Source: a virus. Taken from it: DNA of 32,435 nt. Below, piece after piece: positions 16,203-24,927 of the stretch; position 1 is the first letter of the stretch, and each line of letters opens with the position of its first letter. The position numbers and the translations under genes are program-made. The stretch lies in the IMG/VR virus record IMGVR_UViG_3300036398_000104, positions 1 to 32,435 of that record; one strand, written 5' to 3'. The notes under the pieces were generated by a model, which was not told the DNA's origin, made no database searches, and worked only from the letters and a program-made list of their open reading frames with translations.

Positions 16203-16503
16203 TAAGCCACCTTCTTGCTAATTTCCTGCGCTCTGATCTTTCTTCAATGTCTTTCTTTAACTCTAGTTTACTATTAATAATTTTTTCTGCATTATATGCA
16301 AAGTAGTTCCAACTAGGCTCTTGTGCAATACTAAAATAATATTCAAGTAAATCATAACATTCAGAAATACCATAAGATTCTATAAGTGCATCAGAAGACC
16401 ATTGCTCTACGTTTAAATTTAAAGATGGCTTTTGCTCGTATCTTGCTGTGTGCAATTTACTATACCTGCTAAGCAAAGCCATACGGTCTTTGCGTTCAGC
16501 CAT
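16195..16503 (-). CDS. Small protein upstream of helicase, possible loader or accessory (102 aa)
   Basis: I do not recognise the family. The protein is helical and charged, with an N-terminal basic helix (MALLSRYSKLHTARYEQ), a central region rich in Tyr and Ser (ISECYDLLEYYFSIAQEP, WNYFAYNAEKI), and a C-terminal charged helix (ELKKDIEERSERRKLARRW). There is no Walker motif, so it is not an ATPase loader of the DnaC type. It is read just before the helicase and overlaps its GTG start, and its own ATG overlaps the upstream stop (TAATG). The position would suit a helicase partner, but that is only context. Confidence 0.65.
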   Translation of the reverse strand: MAERKDRMALLSRYSKLHTARYEQKPSLNLNVEQWSSDALIESYGISECYDLLEYYFSIAQEPSWNYFAYNAEKIINSKLELKKDIEERSERRKLARRWLSE

Positions 16504-16715
16504 TAATTTGTATCGTCAGCCTCTAGTTGTGCTTCTTTAATTTTTTCTGTTAATTTGTCTTCAACAAATTTATAAACCCTGTCAAAGGCTTGATTATCAT
16601 CTTCATTGCTACGCTTTGAATCGACCACTCCTAGGTCAATTCTTAGTGACTGGAAGTTACCCAAGTTAAGAGTATATCCTAGCGTTACTGATACTTTTGT
16701 ATTTTCGTTTTCCAT
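16503..16715 (-). CDS. Small phage protein of unknown function (70 aa)
   Basis: The product starts MENENTKVSVTLGYTLNLGN and continues with beta-type sequence (FQSLRIDLGVVDSK), then an acidic helix (AFDRVYKFVEDKLTEKIKE). The start at 16713-16715 is favoured because AAAGGTGGGG lies a few bases upstream; an ATG at 16775 would add 20 residues inside the neighbouring HTH gene and has no such site. The stop overlaps the ATG of the 102-aa gene. It looks like a small beta-plus-helix protein of the sort common in phage replication operons. I cannot name a family or function. Confidence 0.65.
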   Translation of the reverse strand: MENENTKVSVTLGYTLNLGNFQSLRIDLGVVDSKRSNEDDNQAFDRVYKFVEDKLTEKIKEAQLEADDTN

Positions 16716-16734
16716 TACCCCACCTTTTCTTGTT

Positions 16735-17277
16735 TTAAATATTTTCTGACCAGATTGGGATATATCTTCCGTCATCTGTTCTTGTATATGTAAGTATACC
16801 TTTTCCCATTCGTCGTGTCAACTCTTGATTTGTTGGCGTCATATTATTTGTTATTAATCCATCTTTTCTTGGTTGTCCGATATGTATAGATGCCAGTATA
16901 TCACGAATTACCTGGACTGCGCTTTCTGAATAATATGATCTTATTTGCCATCCTGTTTGACCATTTAATTTTGATCCTATTGGTGAAGGAATAATACCCT
17001 TTTTTATTAGTGTTGGCATATACTTTCTATGACGATTAATTAATCTAGCAGTCTCAGCAACCGTATAAGCCTTTTCTCTATTTTTTCTAAAATCGGTACG
17101 CAAACAAGTTTCAATTCTATCTTTAGTAATATTATATACTGAAACTAATCCAGTAGATCTAGAACTATGATATAGCCTTACCAAATCTCCGTTAAGAAAC
17201 CATATTTTTTTGCTTCCTTTTATTACAGAGTCGTTATTGTAAATTTCGCTCTCAATAATTCCTTTTCTAGTAACCAT
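16735..17277 (-). CDS. MerR/excisionase-like helix-turn-helix protein (180 aa)
   Basis: The middle of the protein, about residues 88-145, contains an excisionase/MerR-like winged HTH: KAYTVAETARLINRHRKYMP as HTH, then LIKKGIIPSPIG and GWQIRSYYSESAVQVIRDIL as wing and following helix. The first 80 residues look like an added beta-type domain (KKIWFLNGDLVRLYH, TGLVSVYNITKDRIE). The last part is basic (ELTRRMGKGILTYTR). GGAGAGGG lies just before the ATG. It overlaps the zinc-ribbon gene upstream by 55 bases, the longest overlap here, so the exact start is a little open. It heads the replication genes and is a candidate transcription regulator or origin-binding protein. Confidence 0.75.
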   Translation of the reverse strand: MVTRKGIIESEIYNNDSVIKGSKKIWFLNGDLVRLYHSSRSTGLVSVYNITKDRIETCLRTDFRKNREKAYTVAETARLINRHRKYMPTLIKKGIIPSPIGSKLNGQTGWQIRSYYSESAVQVIRDILASIHIGQPRKDGLITNNMTPTNQELTRRMGKGILTYTRTDDGRYIPIWSENI

Positions 17278-17414
17278 CTACCCTCTCCGCTTTCCATAGG
17301 TGGGTGAAAAAATTTTCTAGTGCCACATCTAATGCAGTATATTTCTATATGTTGGGTGTTTGTATATTGTCTATCAACAAACAAACGACCAGTACATTTT
17401 TTACAAAAAAGCAT
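17223..17414 (-). CDS. Small zinc-ribbon protein (63 aa)
   Basis: A clean zinc ribbon fills the first half: MLFCKKCTGRLFVDR, then IEIYCIRCGTRKF, two CxxC pairs about 22 residues apart. The rest is charged (GRWLLEKELLRAKF). The ATG has no clear ribosome binding site. It overlaps the HTH gene by 55 bases, in another frame, but the two CxxC pairs make it unlikely to be a chance frame. Being first in the replication run, it may bind DNA or a host protein; nothing more can be said. Confidence 0.6.
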   Translation of the reverse strand: MLFCKKCTGRLFVDRQYTNTQHIEIYCIRCGTRKFFHPPMESGEGRWLLEKELLRAKFTITTL

Positions 17415-17423
17415 AAATAATTT

Positions 17424-17867
17424 TTAGTTTGGAATGCCAACGGCAATTAGATTAACAGCAAGAGACAAGTTTCCAGATGCTCCAAACCTTACAAACCCAT
17501 CAACTTTAGAGGTAGTTGGTTTTTGTAAAACAACTGTAACGTTTTGACCAGCCTCAGTATTTCCAATGTTTAATGCTGTTGCTGTAACTATTGGTGGGAA
17601 TTTAAAATCATTTTGAAATGAATAAGTAAATGCTCTTTCGTTGCCCGCACTTACAATGCTATTTGTAAAAATTTCTACATATCCACCAACAACTCTTGCA
17701 TTTGATGTTTTTATAGTTTCTTTAATTGATGGACCATTATCAATGCTTGTAAAATTGTATGCTGCAGAAGAAATCTCTGTAGATAAATCATTAATAGTTT
17801 TAGCCAACTCATAGATATATGTAACATCTAGTGGTTGCCCACGTTCTGGTAGCGGTATTTTTGCCAT
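17424..17867 (-). CDS. Probable tail fibre/receptor-contact protein (147 aa)
   Basis: The start is firm: AGGAGG five bases ahead of the ATG. The N-terminal part is helical (VTYIYELAKTINDLSTEI), which would suit a trimerising stalk. The C-terminal half is beta-rich and has the look of small fibre heads: FTYSFQNDFKFPPIVTATAL, then VTVVLQKP and VDGFVRFGASGNLSLAVNLI. That pattern recurs at the ends of short phage fibres. It follows the tail-tip genes and is preceded by its own extended -10 promoter. The function is inferred from composition and position. Confidence 0.6.
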   Translation of the reverse strand: MAKIPLPERGQPLDVTYIYELAKTINDLSTEISSAAYNFTSIDNGPSIKETIKTSNARVVGGYVEIFTNSIVSAGNERAFTYSFQNDFKFPPIVTATALNIGNTEAGQNVTVVLQKPTTSKVDGFVRFGASGNLSLAVNLIAVGIPN

Positions 17868-17882
17868 TGTTCCTCCTATTTA

Positions 17883-17891
17883 ATTATACCA
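17883..17891 (-). promoter_or_regulatory. Extended -10 promoter at the tail/replication boundary
   Basis: The minus strand reads TGGTATAAT: TGn plus a perfect TATAAT. The TAA stop of the upstream tail gene lies inside it. The transcript would start only a few bases before AGGAGG, giving a leader of about ten bases. It would drive the fibre-like gene and the replication genes behind it independently of the tail operon. Confidence 0.55.
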
Positions 17892-18306
17892 AAGAAACTA
17901 TACTTGATTCAAATATAGTTAATTCAGCATTTCGTACTTTGTTAATACCTTCAACCTGTATGGCTACTCTAACATTTGTTGTGCCAGTATTAATAAAACT
18001 ATATGTGTGAATTGGAGAAGTTCCATGATATGCATAACTACCCCCATCAAATTTTACAAAAATATCGTATTTTGGCCTAGTATTTTCATCCCCCCAAATA
18101 ACTGTAGAAGTATTTCCGCTAACAATTAATTCACCATCAACCTCTTCAACTTCTGGAGCGGTTGCTAAGAATATTGGAGACCAATGAGAGTATCTGTTTT
18201 TATCTTCAGAAATAACTCTGTATCTTATAGAATATTCGTTATTATCTCCTACAGGTGGTAGTTGACTTTTAGGAATAGTTAATTTTTTAATACCTGCGTC
18301 AGACAT
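17884..18306 (-). CDS. Minor tail protein, fibronectin-III-like (140 aa)
   Basis: The sequence has a beta-sandwich rhythm: YSIRYRVISEDKNRYSHWSP in the first module resembles fibronectin type III strands, followed by a linker (APEVEEVDG) and a second beta module (STVIWGDENTRPKYDIFVKF and VRVAIQVEG). Such domains are common on phage tail tips and fibres, where they mediate weak carbohydrate or surface contacts. The ATG overlaps the preceding stop (TAATG) and the gene is in the tail-tip run. There is no catalytic motif. Confidence 0.65.
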   Translation of the reverse strand: MSDAGIKKLTIPKSQLPPVGDNNEYSIRYRVISEDKNRYSHWSPIFLATAPEVEEVDGELIVSGNTSTVIWGDENTRPKYDIFVKFDGGSYAYHGTSPIHTYSFINTGTTNVRVAIQVEGINKVRNAELTIFESSIVSLV

Positions 18307-19460
18307 TAAGAGACGCCAACTGTAAATCTAAATTCTATATAATTACTAGTATTAGGAGACTTTATAACTGTTTCTGCATTGTTATTTTTAACAAGGGCGT
18401 ATCCAGTTAACCCATAAAGTGGATTAACAGTTTGAGTATTTTCTAATCTCATAGCATCCAAAGCGACATAATAATCTTCTGATGGGTTTCCATTATCTAT
18501 AACAGAGGCATAAATTTTAACGACTGTTACTGCATCCCAAGTAAAGTTTGCGCTTGTATATAGTTCTTGTAGTTCTTTTGATACAACAAAATACCTATTT
18601 GTTTCAAAATCTTGACTTGATTCTGTATTTCCAGAATCTGCATGATTTATTTCTGTTTCAAACCTTGCAAACTCTCCAGAGCCAGCATCTGTTGATGAGA
18701 AGTCTACCAAAACTCTAATTGTGTCTGGAATTGCAAAAGAGTTTCCATCTTTATTTATTAAAGAAAATGCTAATCTCAACTCATCTTTAGGAGAGTTTCT
18801 ACTAAAATCAACTTGTGGTCCAGTTAAATGTATATGGTTTGATCCTGATTCGACTACAAAATGATCTTCTGTTGGACCACTTTCTTCGCTAATTGTTAAA
18901 TCTGCTTCATCACCTCTAATTAAAATCATATTATTTAAAAATCTAGATCTTTCATATCTACTTGCACGAGATGTTTTAAAAAATATTGAGTTATCGGCAT
19001 TTGTTTGAAAAACTGTATCTGCAACTGCAATAATATTATCATCCTCTTCATTATCTAATGGCGCTATGAAAGGAAGAATTTCAGTAGCAGCAGCAGCGGT
19101 ATGGTGTTGCCAATTTTCTCCAGCAGTAAAAGCAAAGACTGTTTTACTATCATATGCACCAGCAGATGGATTTGATCCAGCAGAGTATAAGCCTACTTCT
19201 GATATTTCATATCTTTCCTCTGTTGGTAATTCTGCTGTTAAAACAATTTTATCAATACCGTTTTCTTTTACAAATCCTCTTGAAGAAATAGGAACACGAA
19301 ACATTTCAAAATCAAGATTTGTTTTAAGAGAAAAATCACCTTGTGTATCTGCGGTATCTAATGGAATTGGACCACAGCCAACAGCAATATATGAAGCATA
19401 GGCTGGAGACTGACCAAGCAGGTATTTACCAATAATGGACTTTCCAGCATCAGTTATCAT
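18306..19460 (-). CDS. Tail-tip/baseplate structural protein (384 aa)
   Basis: The N-terminal 120 residues look like a baseplate-type domain: MITDAGKSIIGKYLLGQSPA, then YIAVGCGP, FRVPISSRGF and KIVLTAELPTEERYEISEVG. That layout, a phage tail-collar or baseplate-wedge-like start, is typical of proteins that attach fibres. The following 260 residues are beta-rich, with LIRGDEADLTI, DELRLAFSLINKDGN and VTVVKIYASVIDNG, probably one or two jelly-roll modules. The start overlaps the upstream gene's stop by four bases (ATGA). The exact role (fibre anchor or fibre) is open. Confidence 0.65.
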   Translation of the reverse strand: MITDAGKSIIGKYLLGQSPAYASYIAVGCGPIPLDTADTQGDFSLKTNLDFEMFRVPISSRGFVKENGIDKIVLTAELPTEERYEISEVGLYSAGSNPSAGAYDSKTVFAFTAGENWQHHTAAAATEILPFIAPLDNEEDDNIIAVADTVFQTNADNSIFFKTSRASRYERSRFLNNMILIRGDEADLTISEESGPTEDHFVVESGSNHIHLTGPQVDFSRNSPKDELRLAFSLINKDGNSFAIPDTIRVLVDFSSTDAGSGEFARFETEINHADSGNTESSQDFETNRYFVVSKELQELYTSANFTWDAVTVVKIYASVIDNGNPSEDYYVALDAMRLENTQTVNPLYGLTGYALVKNNNAETVIKSPNTSNYIEFRFTVGVS

Positions 19461-19966
19461 GATTCATTCCCGTCAAATTGTATAGTATATATTGTACCAC
19501 TGGTGCTTAATTGAACCTCAAGTTGTTCATCATTGTTTAAACCAACAGCCTCTATTACTAAGTTGCCAGAGTTGTCAACATAAACGTTAGTACCATTTAA
19601 TCCATTACCCTCATTTGGAGTTTTTTGATCAAATCTAATTGAAAATCCAGAAAAATATTTGTCTGAGGTTTTTTGTAATCCTAAAATGTTATTTGAATTA
19701 TAAGATTGTTGTATTGATCTAATATTTTTTATTGGCTGATAAGATATATTTTGACCATTGATTGTGTCATTTCTTGTTATATTAATTAACTCTTGTCCAC
19801 CAATATTTTCAAATATTAAATCAGCCATTTGTTCTGTTGGGACTGAGTCGTCATCAAACAATACGATGTCTGGTGTAGCGGTTTTAATTAAGTTTACATT
19901 AGAAGATGAAAGCATTTGATTGATGCTTAATGGTGTATTGGGTGTAGGTGATAGGCTGTTTGACAT
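19457..19966 (-). CDS. Tail-associated protein of unknown function (169 aa)
   Basis: No named family is recognised. The protein is rich in Asn, Ser and Thr, with an unstructured N-terminus (MSNSLSPTPNTPLSINQML), an acidic stretch (DIVLFDDDSVPTEQMADLIF) and a beta-type C-terminal half (VYVDNSGNLVIEAVGL, TSGTIYTIQFDG). GAGGT lies upstream of the ATG. It is between the large hub protein and the baseplate-like gene, with overlaps of a few bases at its end, so it is almost certainly part of the tail tip. Composition suggests a structural adaptor. Confidence 0.6.
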   Translation of the reverse strand: MSNSLSPTPNTPLSINQMLSSSNVNLIKTATPDIVLFDDDSVPTEQMADLIFENIGGQELINITRNDTINGQNISYQPIKNIRSIQQSYNSNNILGLQKTSDKYFSGFSIRFDQKTPNEGNGLNGTNVYVDNSGNLVIEAVGLNNDEQLEVQLSTSGTIYTIQFDGNES

Positions 19967-19967
19967 T

Positions 19968-22900
19968 TTATACCTCGCTTAAATAAACGGTCATATCTGG
20001 ACCATTGGAGTTTCTTGAGTAGTCAATATTATATACTACAAACCTATCAGTTTCAGGAGATACTAGATCTAAGTTATCTGAATTTTTATAATTAATTGTT
20101 ACAATATCTCCTAACTGCAATGTTGGCATAGCAAATAATTTTAATCCTATAGATTTTTTGGGAGTCATAACTTTATTAATAATCCATCCCATTAATGCCT
20201 CTGCATCATCCTGTGTTTGTATATAAGGAGTATTTATTGAAAATTCGTTTTTACCATAAATTAATCTACTTAACTTAATTTGATCATATTTATCTTTTTC
20301 AATTAATGGAGAATAAGTTAATGAGTTACCTTGAAACGGTGGGTCTGAAAGGTTACCACGTTTTTTAAAATATTCATCAACAGATAATTCATGGGTGGTA
20401 TCTTGTGTAAATGCAATACCTTGAATTCTTAAATAATTTCCAGTTGTTTCATCTAGGTTAATTGCTGAATCTGTTGAGTTAAAAATTAAAAATTCTGCCC
20501 CGTAAGAGTCTGCATAGAATCCAGATGTAGTGTAACTTTTAATTCTATTAAATGTTGGAGATAGTTGAGCATAAAGTGCTGGGTATGCACGATCATACTT
20601 AATATTAAAATATGCACACTCACGCATAATTGACCCAAATTCTTCAAAATACATATTATATTGTGGTGGTTGTTGAGCACTAATTCCAGATAAATAAGTT
20701 GATTGAATAATTCCGCTCATAGCATATTTTCTAAATGATTCATTAATGCTAACTTCTTTATTGTTAAACGCAGAAGACAAAGTTTCTCCTACTAAAGCGC
20801 TAGAGTTTTGAGAGTAGTTTTCTGATAAAGCATAAATATTTTCAAACATACATCTTGAAGATCCACGGGTAAACAAGGCCATATTGTTGTAAATTGGAAG
20901 TGGATCTGGATCATCTACCACCTGAATTATTTGATTGTTAATGTATAAGAAAAATCTTCTAGTGCTTCCTATATCCTGATATTCTACCGATAAATCATAT
21001 ACTGTTGAATTTTCTTCTCCAGAAACTCTATACTGTCCAGCAAATTTTCCATCATCTACTAAAATTTTGCTAAGACCTCCCCATAGTTTTATTGGAATTG
21101 CATCGGATAGCAAACTATCTTTTTTAATTTTATAAAACACTATATTATTAATTGATATATTGGATTGATTGTTTTTATCTAAATTTAAATATGACTCAAC
21201 ATTATTTTCTGTTAAAGCAATAATTTCAAAATAATATCCATTATTTGTTTCTGGATTTAGCATTACTGCTAGCCCGCCAGAGCCTCCTCCAATGCTTATG
21301 CTTTGGTTTGGCTGAACACCACTAACTTGATAATATGGCATGCTTCCAATTGGTGTTTGACTTCTAGTTTCACTATTTTCAACTTTTCCTACTAATCTAA
21401 TTCTTGTTCCAAAATGTTTATATGCGCTATCTAAATTTTTATAAACATAAGAAACAAAGTCAATTGGTATTTCTGTAGTTTTAAAAGATGGCCCATTCAT
21501 AATTAAAGCAGAAGATTGAATAGTTCCAGACTGAGTTGACTTTAAATTGTTTACTTCTGTTTCTGTAGAATAACTAGTAGCCATACTATTCTTAATAATA
21601 CTATTCCTAGATGTTCTTTTTGCTAAAGTATTGTCAATTCCTGCTGGTCCAACTATTGTTGCTGGTAAAGTGGGGTTAACTTCTGTTGTAAAAAGGTATT
21701 GTGATTTCATGTTGCATCCACGAACATTGTCATTGTTAGACCAATAAGAATTTATTCCAGCGAAATGTGGCGCAACCTGTGTGCCAAATTGACCACGACC
21801 ATGCTCATAAACTGCTCCTGGTTGTAATCTTGTAATGCCATCAACTGATTCATAATATGGTGTTGAAAAAATACGAATTAATCCAGTTGGATATATTTTT
21901 CCATTAAATGGAAGCGATGCAAAATATTTTTGATATTCTTGATTATTTGAAATCCAAACGTTTCCAGTTCCAGTAATATTAAATTGTGCTGCATCATATC
22001 TAATTATTTCACCATTAGAATATAGGTAGCCCTGATATCTTGTTAACCAGTATACGTTTTCTCCAATGTCAATAATATTATTTGTCACTACTCCACCAAC
22101 TACCGTTGGCAATTCAATAGACAAGTCAGAGTTTAATGGCATTGCCCCTAAAACATAATTGCCTTGTTTTGATGCTAACTCATTTACAGTTTTTGTTGAA
22201 TTAGTTCCAGATACTTCCCATAACAGAACTGGTTTATATATCCATGTTTTTTCTTTATCAATCATAGAGGACTGTCTAATAGATCCGTAGGATCTTTGAA
22301 TATACCTGGCTGTATAGTTTATTTTTCCATCATTAAATATTTTTTTATCTTCGCTACTTATAGCAATAATATTGGGTATAGTAGATGTTGTTTGATTTTC
22401 AATAATACCTAAAGAAGATTGATTATTATTTCCAAGCAACTGTATGTCAGTGTTTCTCATATCTTCTGTTGGCATTAAGTAGTCTTTGCTCATTACTATA
22501 AAATTATTATATTCATCAAAAAACATTGCTGTTTGTGTTGATATTGCAAGTTGATTTAATACCTCTGCAACATTTTGATCTGGAGCAATAAAAAAGTAAG
22601 GAATAATTGGATCGTTTTCGTTTTCAATTCTTTTAAATGAGTAGTTAGTAAAACCAATATAATCAAGCAATAGAGATATAGCATAACTTAATGACACTTC
22701 TGTAACGAGCATTCTTGGAGCAGGCATTGATTCTAAAAAGAAATAAAAATCTCTTAATTCTAAAGTTAATGTTCCAGCAGTTACATCTGATTGTGGCATT
22801 CCTTCTGAGTATAAAGTTTTTATTGGTACAAAATAATCTGAACCTACTACATTTAATACTTGCTCGTAAAAATTAAATTTAATATTTTTTCTTAAATAAC

Positions 22901-24284
22901 TGCTAATAATACTATTTAAATTATTGGGATTAAAGGCTTGCTCAGTATCAAATATGGAAATAGATCCAGTAGATGCTAACAATTGACCGACTGGTAAAGA
23001 GGTGTTACCAATATCAGAAAGAGACTTTTTTACTTTGTATTCAATAACATCATCTGATATATCTACCACTAATCTAGGAGACATTTCGATTAAGTCAAAA
23101 GTAGACTCATTTTTATTCATTAACTCTACAACAATTCTAATACCACGAATATATTCAAACTCTCTGTACTTAGTCTCTGCACTAACTGGATCAATAAAAC
23201 CTATTGGAGATGCAATATTTTTAACAAAATTAGTTTGTGAAACAATTGATTCAGAGCCAAGTTTCCAACCATAATCTGGTGTGAATGTTTCGTAAGTAGA
23301 TAAATTGTCATTCCAAACATAAAAAGATCCTATGCTTGATTCGTTTTGTCTAACTAAATATGCATACCCATTTACAGATGATTCTGGAAGAAGAGTTTCA
23401 GAAGAGTAAGTTTCTGCAAACACAAAATTATTAACAAAACGATCTGGAATTATTAAGCCATACTCTAACTCCACATAACCATCTGGTTGAATTATTTCGC
23501 TACCATCTGCCCTTGTTGAATTTTCATTAAAAGAATAAGCATCTACCCAATTATTATTTTTTAGATACTGGATTTTCCATCTTTTTGGTGTTGTTTTATT
23601 AGCATCTCCATAAAGTGGGTCTGGGGTCGTTGATGAAAAACTAATAAGATTAGTTAAGTCTACGCTTCCGACGTTAGTTTGCACCTTAACTACAATTCTA
23701 TTGGCTGGAACGTTTTCTTTGTATACTACAAAAGGAACTGCATCGTCTATGTAAAATAAACCATTTAAGATATTTCTTGCAATTCCACGCTCTACGTTGT
23801 TTTCTTTTCTATATGAGTTCCAGTATTTAAATTGATCATATCTAGAAGACATATAGTATCTTGGTCTTTGTGCTAAAAATGCTCCAGAGTTTGCTAGATA
23901 TTGTTTATTATTATAAAAAAATAAAGGTTTGTTGATTCCTGATCTTGGTCTAAATGGTTTTAGGCAGTCTTCTAATGAATATAATAACTTTCGTTTTTGT
24001 TCTATAGATGTAAATTGTTGAGGCAAGTCTTGATTATCTACCCCGCCATCTATAGATATTTCAGAGTCTGTTGCATCTGTATAGTAATCGCCTTCGTCTA
24101 ATTGATCAAAAGATAATGGCAATGTTCTATATTTTATTTCTGACCCAATTGGTCTGTACCTGTAATTACCAACATAAAAAATATTATCTGGCATGTTCAT
24201 GTTCCACTCAGCAGTAACTAAAGATTTTGTTTGAATTGTTGCTGATGTTTCAAAGTGAGTTTTTAATGCTTCGCTAACAAACAA
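19968..24284 (-). CDS. Large tail-tip/baseplate hub protein (1438 aa)
   Basis: The position after the tape measure and Dit-like genes is that of the tail-associated hub protein (Tal/gp27-like). The middle (about residues 530-600) has a hub-type stretch: IAPDQNVAEVLNQLAISTQ, TAMFFDEYNNFIVMSKDYL. The C-terminus ends with the β-barrel typical of such proteins (LQLGDIVTINYKN, FVVYNIDYSRN). Between them, about 890-1150, is an inserted LamG/concanavalin-like jelly roll (GYYFEIIALTEN, YDLSVEYQDIGSTRRFFLYI, NNMALFTRGSSRCMFENIYA), a fold often used to bind sugars. The start is TTG at 24282-24284 with AGAGG a few bases upstream. It is much longer than simple hubs, so it may combine hub and adhesin. I see no peptidase or lysozyme motif. 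Confidence 0.8.
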   Translation of the reverse strand: MFVSEALKTHFETSATIQTKSLVTAEWNMNMPDNIFYVGNYRYRPIGSEIKYRTLPLSFDQLDEGDYYTDATDSEISIDGGVDNQDLPQQFTSIEQKRKLLYSLEDCLKPFRPRSGINKPLFFYNNKQYLANSGAFLAQRPRYYMSSRYDQFKYWNSYRKENNVERGIARNILNGLFYIDDAVPFVVYKENVPANRIVVKVQTNVGSVDLTNLISFSSTTPDPLYGDANKTTPKRWKIQYLKNNNWVDAYSFNENSTRADGSEIIQPDGYVELEYGLIIPDRFVNNFVFAETYSSETLLPESSVNGYAYLVRQNESSIGSFYVWNDNLSTYETFTPDYGWKLGSESIVSQTNFVKNIASPIGFIDPVSAETKYREFEYIRGIRIVVELMNKNESTFDLIEMSPRLVVDISDDVIEYKVKKSLSDIGNTSLPVGQLLASTGSISIFDTEQAFNPNNLNSIISSYLRKNIKFNFYEQVLNVVGSDYFVPIKTLYSEGMPQSDVTAGTLTLELRDFYFFLESMPAPRMLVTEVSLSYAISLLLDYIGFTNYSFKRIENENDPIIPYFFIAPDQNVAEVLNQLAISTQTAMFFDEYNNFIVMSKDYLMPTEDMRNTDIQLLGNNNQSSLGIIENQTTSTIPNIIAISSEDKKIFNDGKINYTARYIQRSYGSIRQSSMIDKEKTWIYKPVLLWEVSGTNSTKTVNELASKQGNYVLGAMPLNSDLSIELPTVVGGVVTNNIIDIGENVYWLTRYQGYLYSNGEIIRYDAAQFNITGTGNVWISNNQEYQKYFASLPFNGKIYPTGLIRIFSTPYYESVDGITRLQPGAVYEHGRGQFGTQVAPHFAGINSYWSNNDNVRGCNMKSQYLFTTEVNPTLPATIVGPAGIDNTLAKRTSRNSIIKNSMATSYSTETEVNNLKSTQSGTIQSSALIMNGPSFKTTEIPIDFVSYVYKNLDSAYKHFGTRIRLVGKVENSETRSQTPIGSMPYYQVSGVQPNQSISIGGGSGGLAVMLNPETNNGYYFEIIALTENNVESYLNLDKNNQSNISINNIVFYKIKKDSLLSDAIPIKLWGGLSKILVDDGKFAGQYRVSGEENSTVYDLSVEYQDIGSTRRFFLYINNQIIQVVDDPDPLPIYNNMALFTRGSSRCMFENIYALSENYSQNSSALVGETLSSAFNNKEVSINESFRKYAMSGIIQSTYLSGISAQQPPQYNMYFEEFGSIMRECAYFNIKYDRAYPALYAQLSPTFNRIKSYTTSGFYADSYGAEFLIFNSTDSAINLDETTGNYLRIQGIAFTQDTTHELSVDEYFKKRGNLSDPPFQGNSLTYSPLIEKDKYDQIKLSRLIYGKNEFSINTPYIQTQDDAEALMGWIINKVMTPKKSIGLKLFAMPTLQLGDIVTINYKNSDNLDLVSPETDRFVVYNIDYSRNSNGPDMTVYLSEV

Positions 24285-24285
24285 G

Positions 24286-24927
24286 TTAGACCTCTTCCAG
24301 TGTTACCGAAATATTCCAAAGATCGTGATTTGTTGCCCCACGTTTAACAACACTGTAATTAAAATCAGAAAAATACACTTGTATAATTTGGTTGTATTGA
24401 GCAAGATGTCCAAAAGATGCGTTGGTAATTTCTCCGTTAACTGGAAAGTTTTTATATTTATCGTATGCTAAAAACATCCAAAATGGACCTTGATGATTTT
24501 CGTACCAGTCTAATATTTCTACTCCACCTGCTCCGCCATCTGAAGTAAATTCTCCAGTTGTATTTTTATTTGGTGAAAAGCCAGTTGAACCAAAGTCTGC
24601 TAACTCAGAATAAGCACGGGATGGTAAATTATTCCAAGATACTGACATAGTTAATTTATCTGCAATATGATAAGACCTCATCCTACCATTAATAGTTCTT
24701 TCACGTTTTTCAATTCTCTCAGTATTAAAAGACATATCGCTTCTGTTGTGATCTGACAACATTAAAAATTGATCAACGCCACCTGCGGTAAGGGCTGGAT
24801 CTGCCCCTATTTCTTGTCCAGTTGGCACGTAAAGACCGTCTACTAGGGTTCCAGCATTCTCTGACCAAAGAATTCCTTGTGGTCTCTGATATCGCTTTCT
24901 GCCTAAAACGTATGCTGCGGTTGCCAT
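24286..24927 (-). CDS. Minor tail protein in the distal-tail (Dit) position (213 aa)
   Basis: It lies directly between the tape measure and hub genes, where siphophages carry the distal tail protein. The sequence is mostly beta, with a Tyr/Arg-rich N-terminus (AAYVLGRKRYQRPQGILW), FNTERIEKRERTINGRMRSY, KLTMSVSWNNLPS, then WYENHQGPFWMFLAY and a C-terminal IIQVYFSDFNYSVVKRG ... DLWNISVTLEEV. The ending is a typical strand pair of tail-ring proteins. AGAGGGG precedes the ATG, which overlaps the tape measure stop by one base. I recognise no exact Dit signature, so the name rests on position and size. Confidence 0.7.
   Translation of the reverse strand: MATAAYVLGRKRYQRPQGILWSENAGTLVDGLYVPTGQEIGADPALTAGGVDQFLMLSDHNRSDMSFNTERIEKRERTINGRMRSYHIADKLTMSVSWNNLPSRAYSELADFGSTGFSPNKNTTGEFTSDGGAGGVEILDWYENHQGPFWMFLAYDKYKNFPVNGEITNASFGHLAQYNQIIQVYFSDFNYSVVKRGATNHDLWNISVTLEEV

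Noticed and set aside
16716-16775. Longer start of the 70-aa protein
   Set aside because: The extra 20 residues overlap the HTH gene, while AAAGGTGGGG lies just ahead of the internal ATG at 16715.
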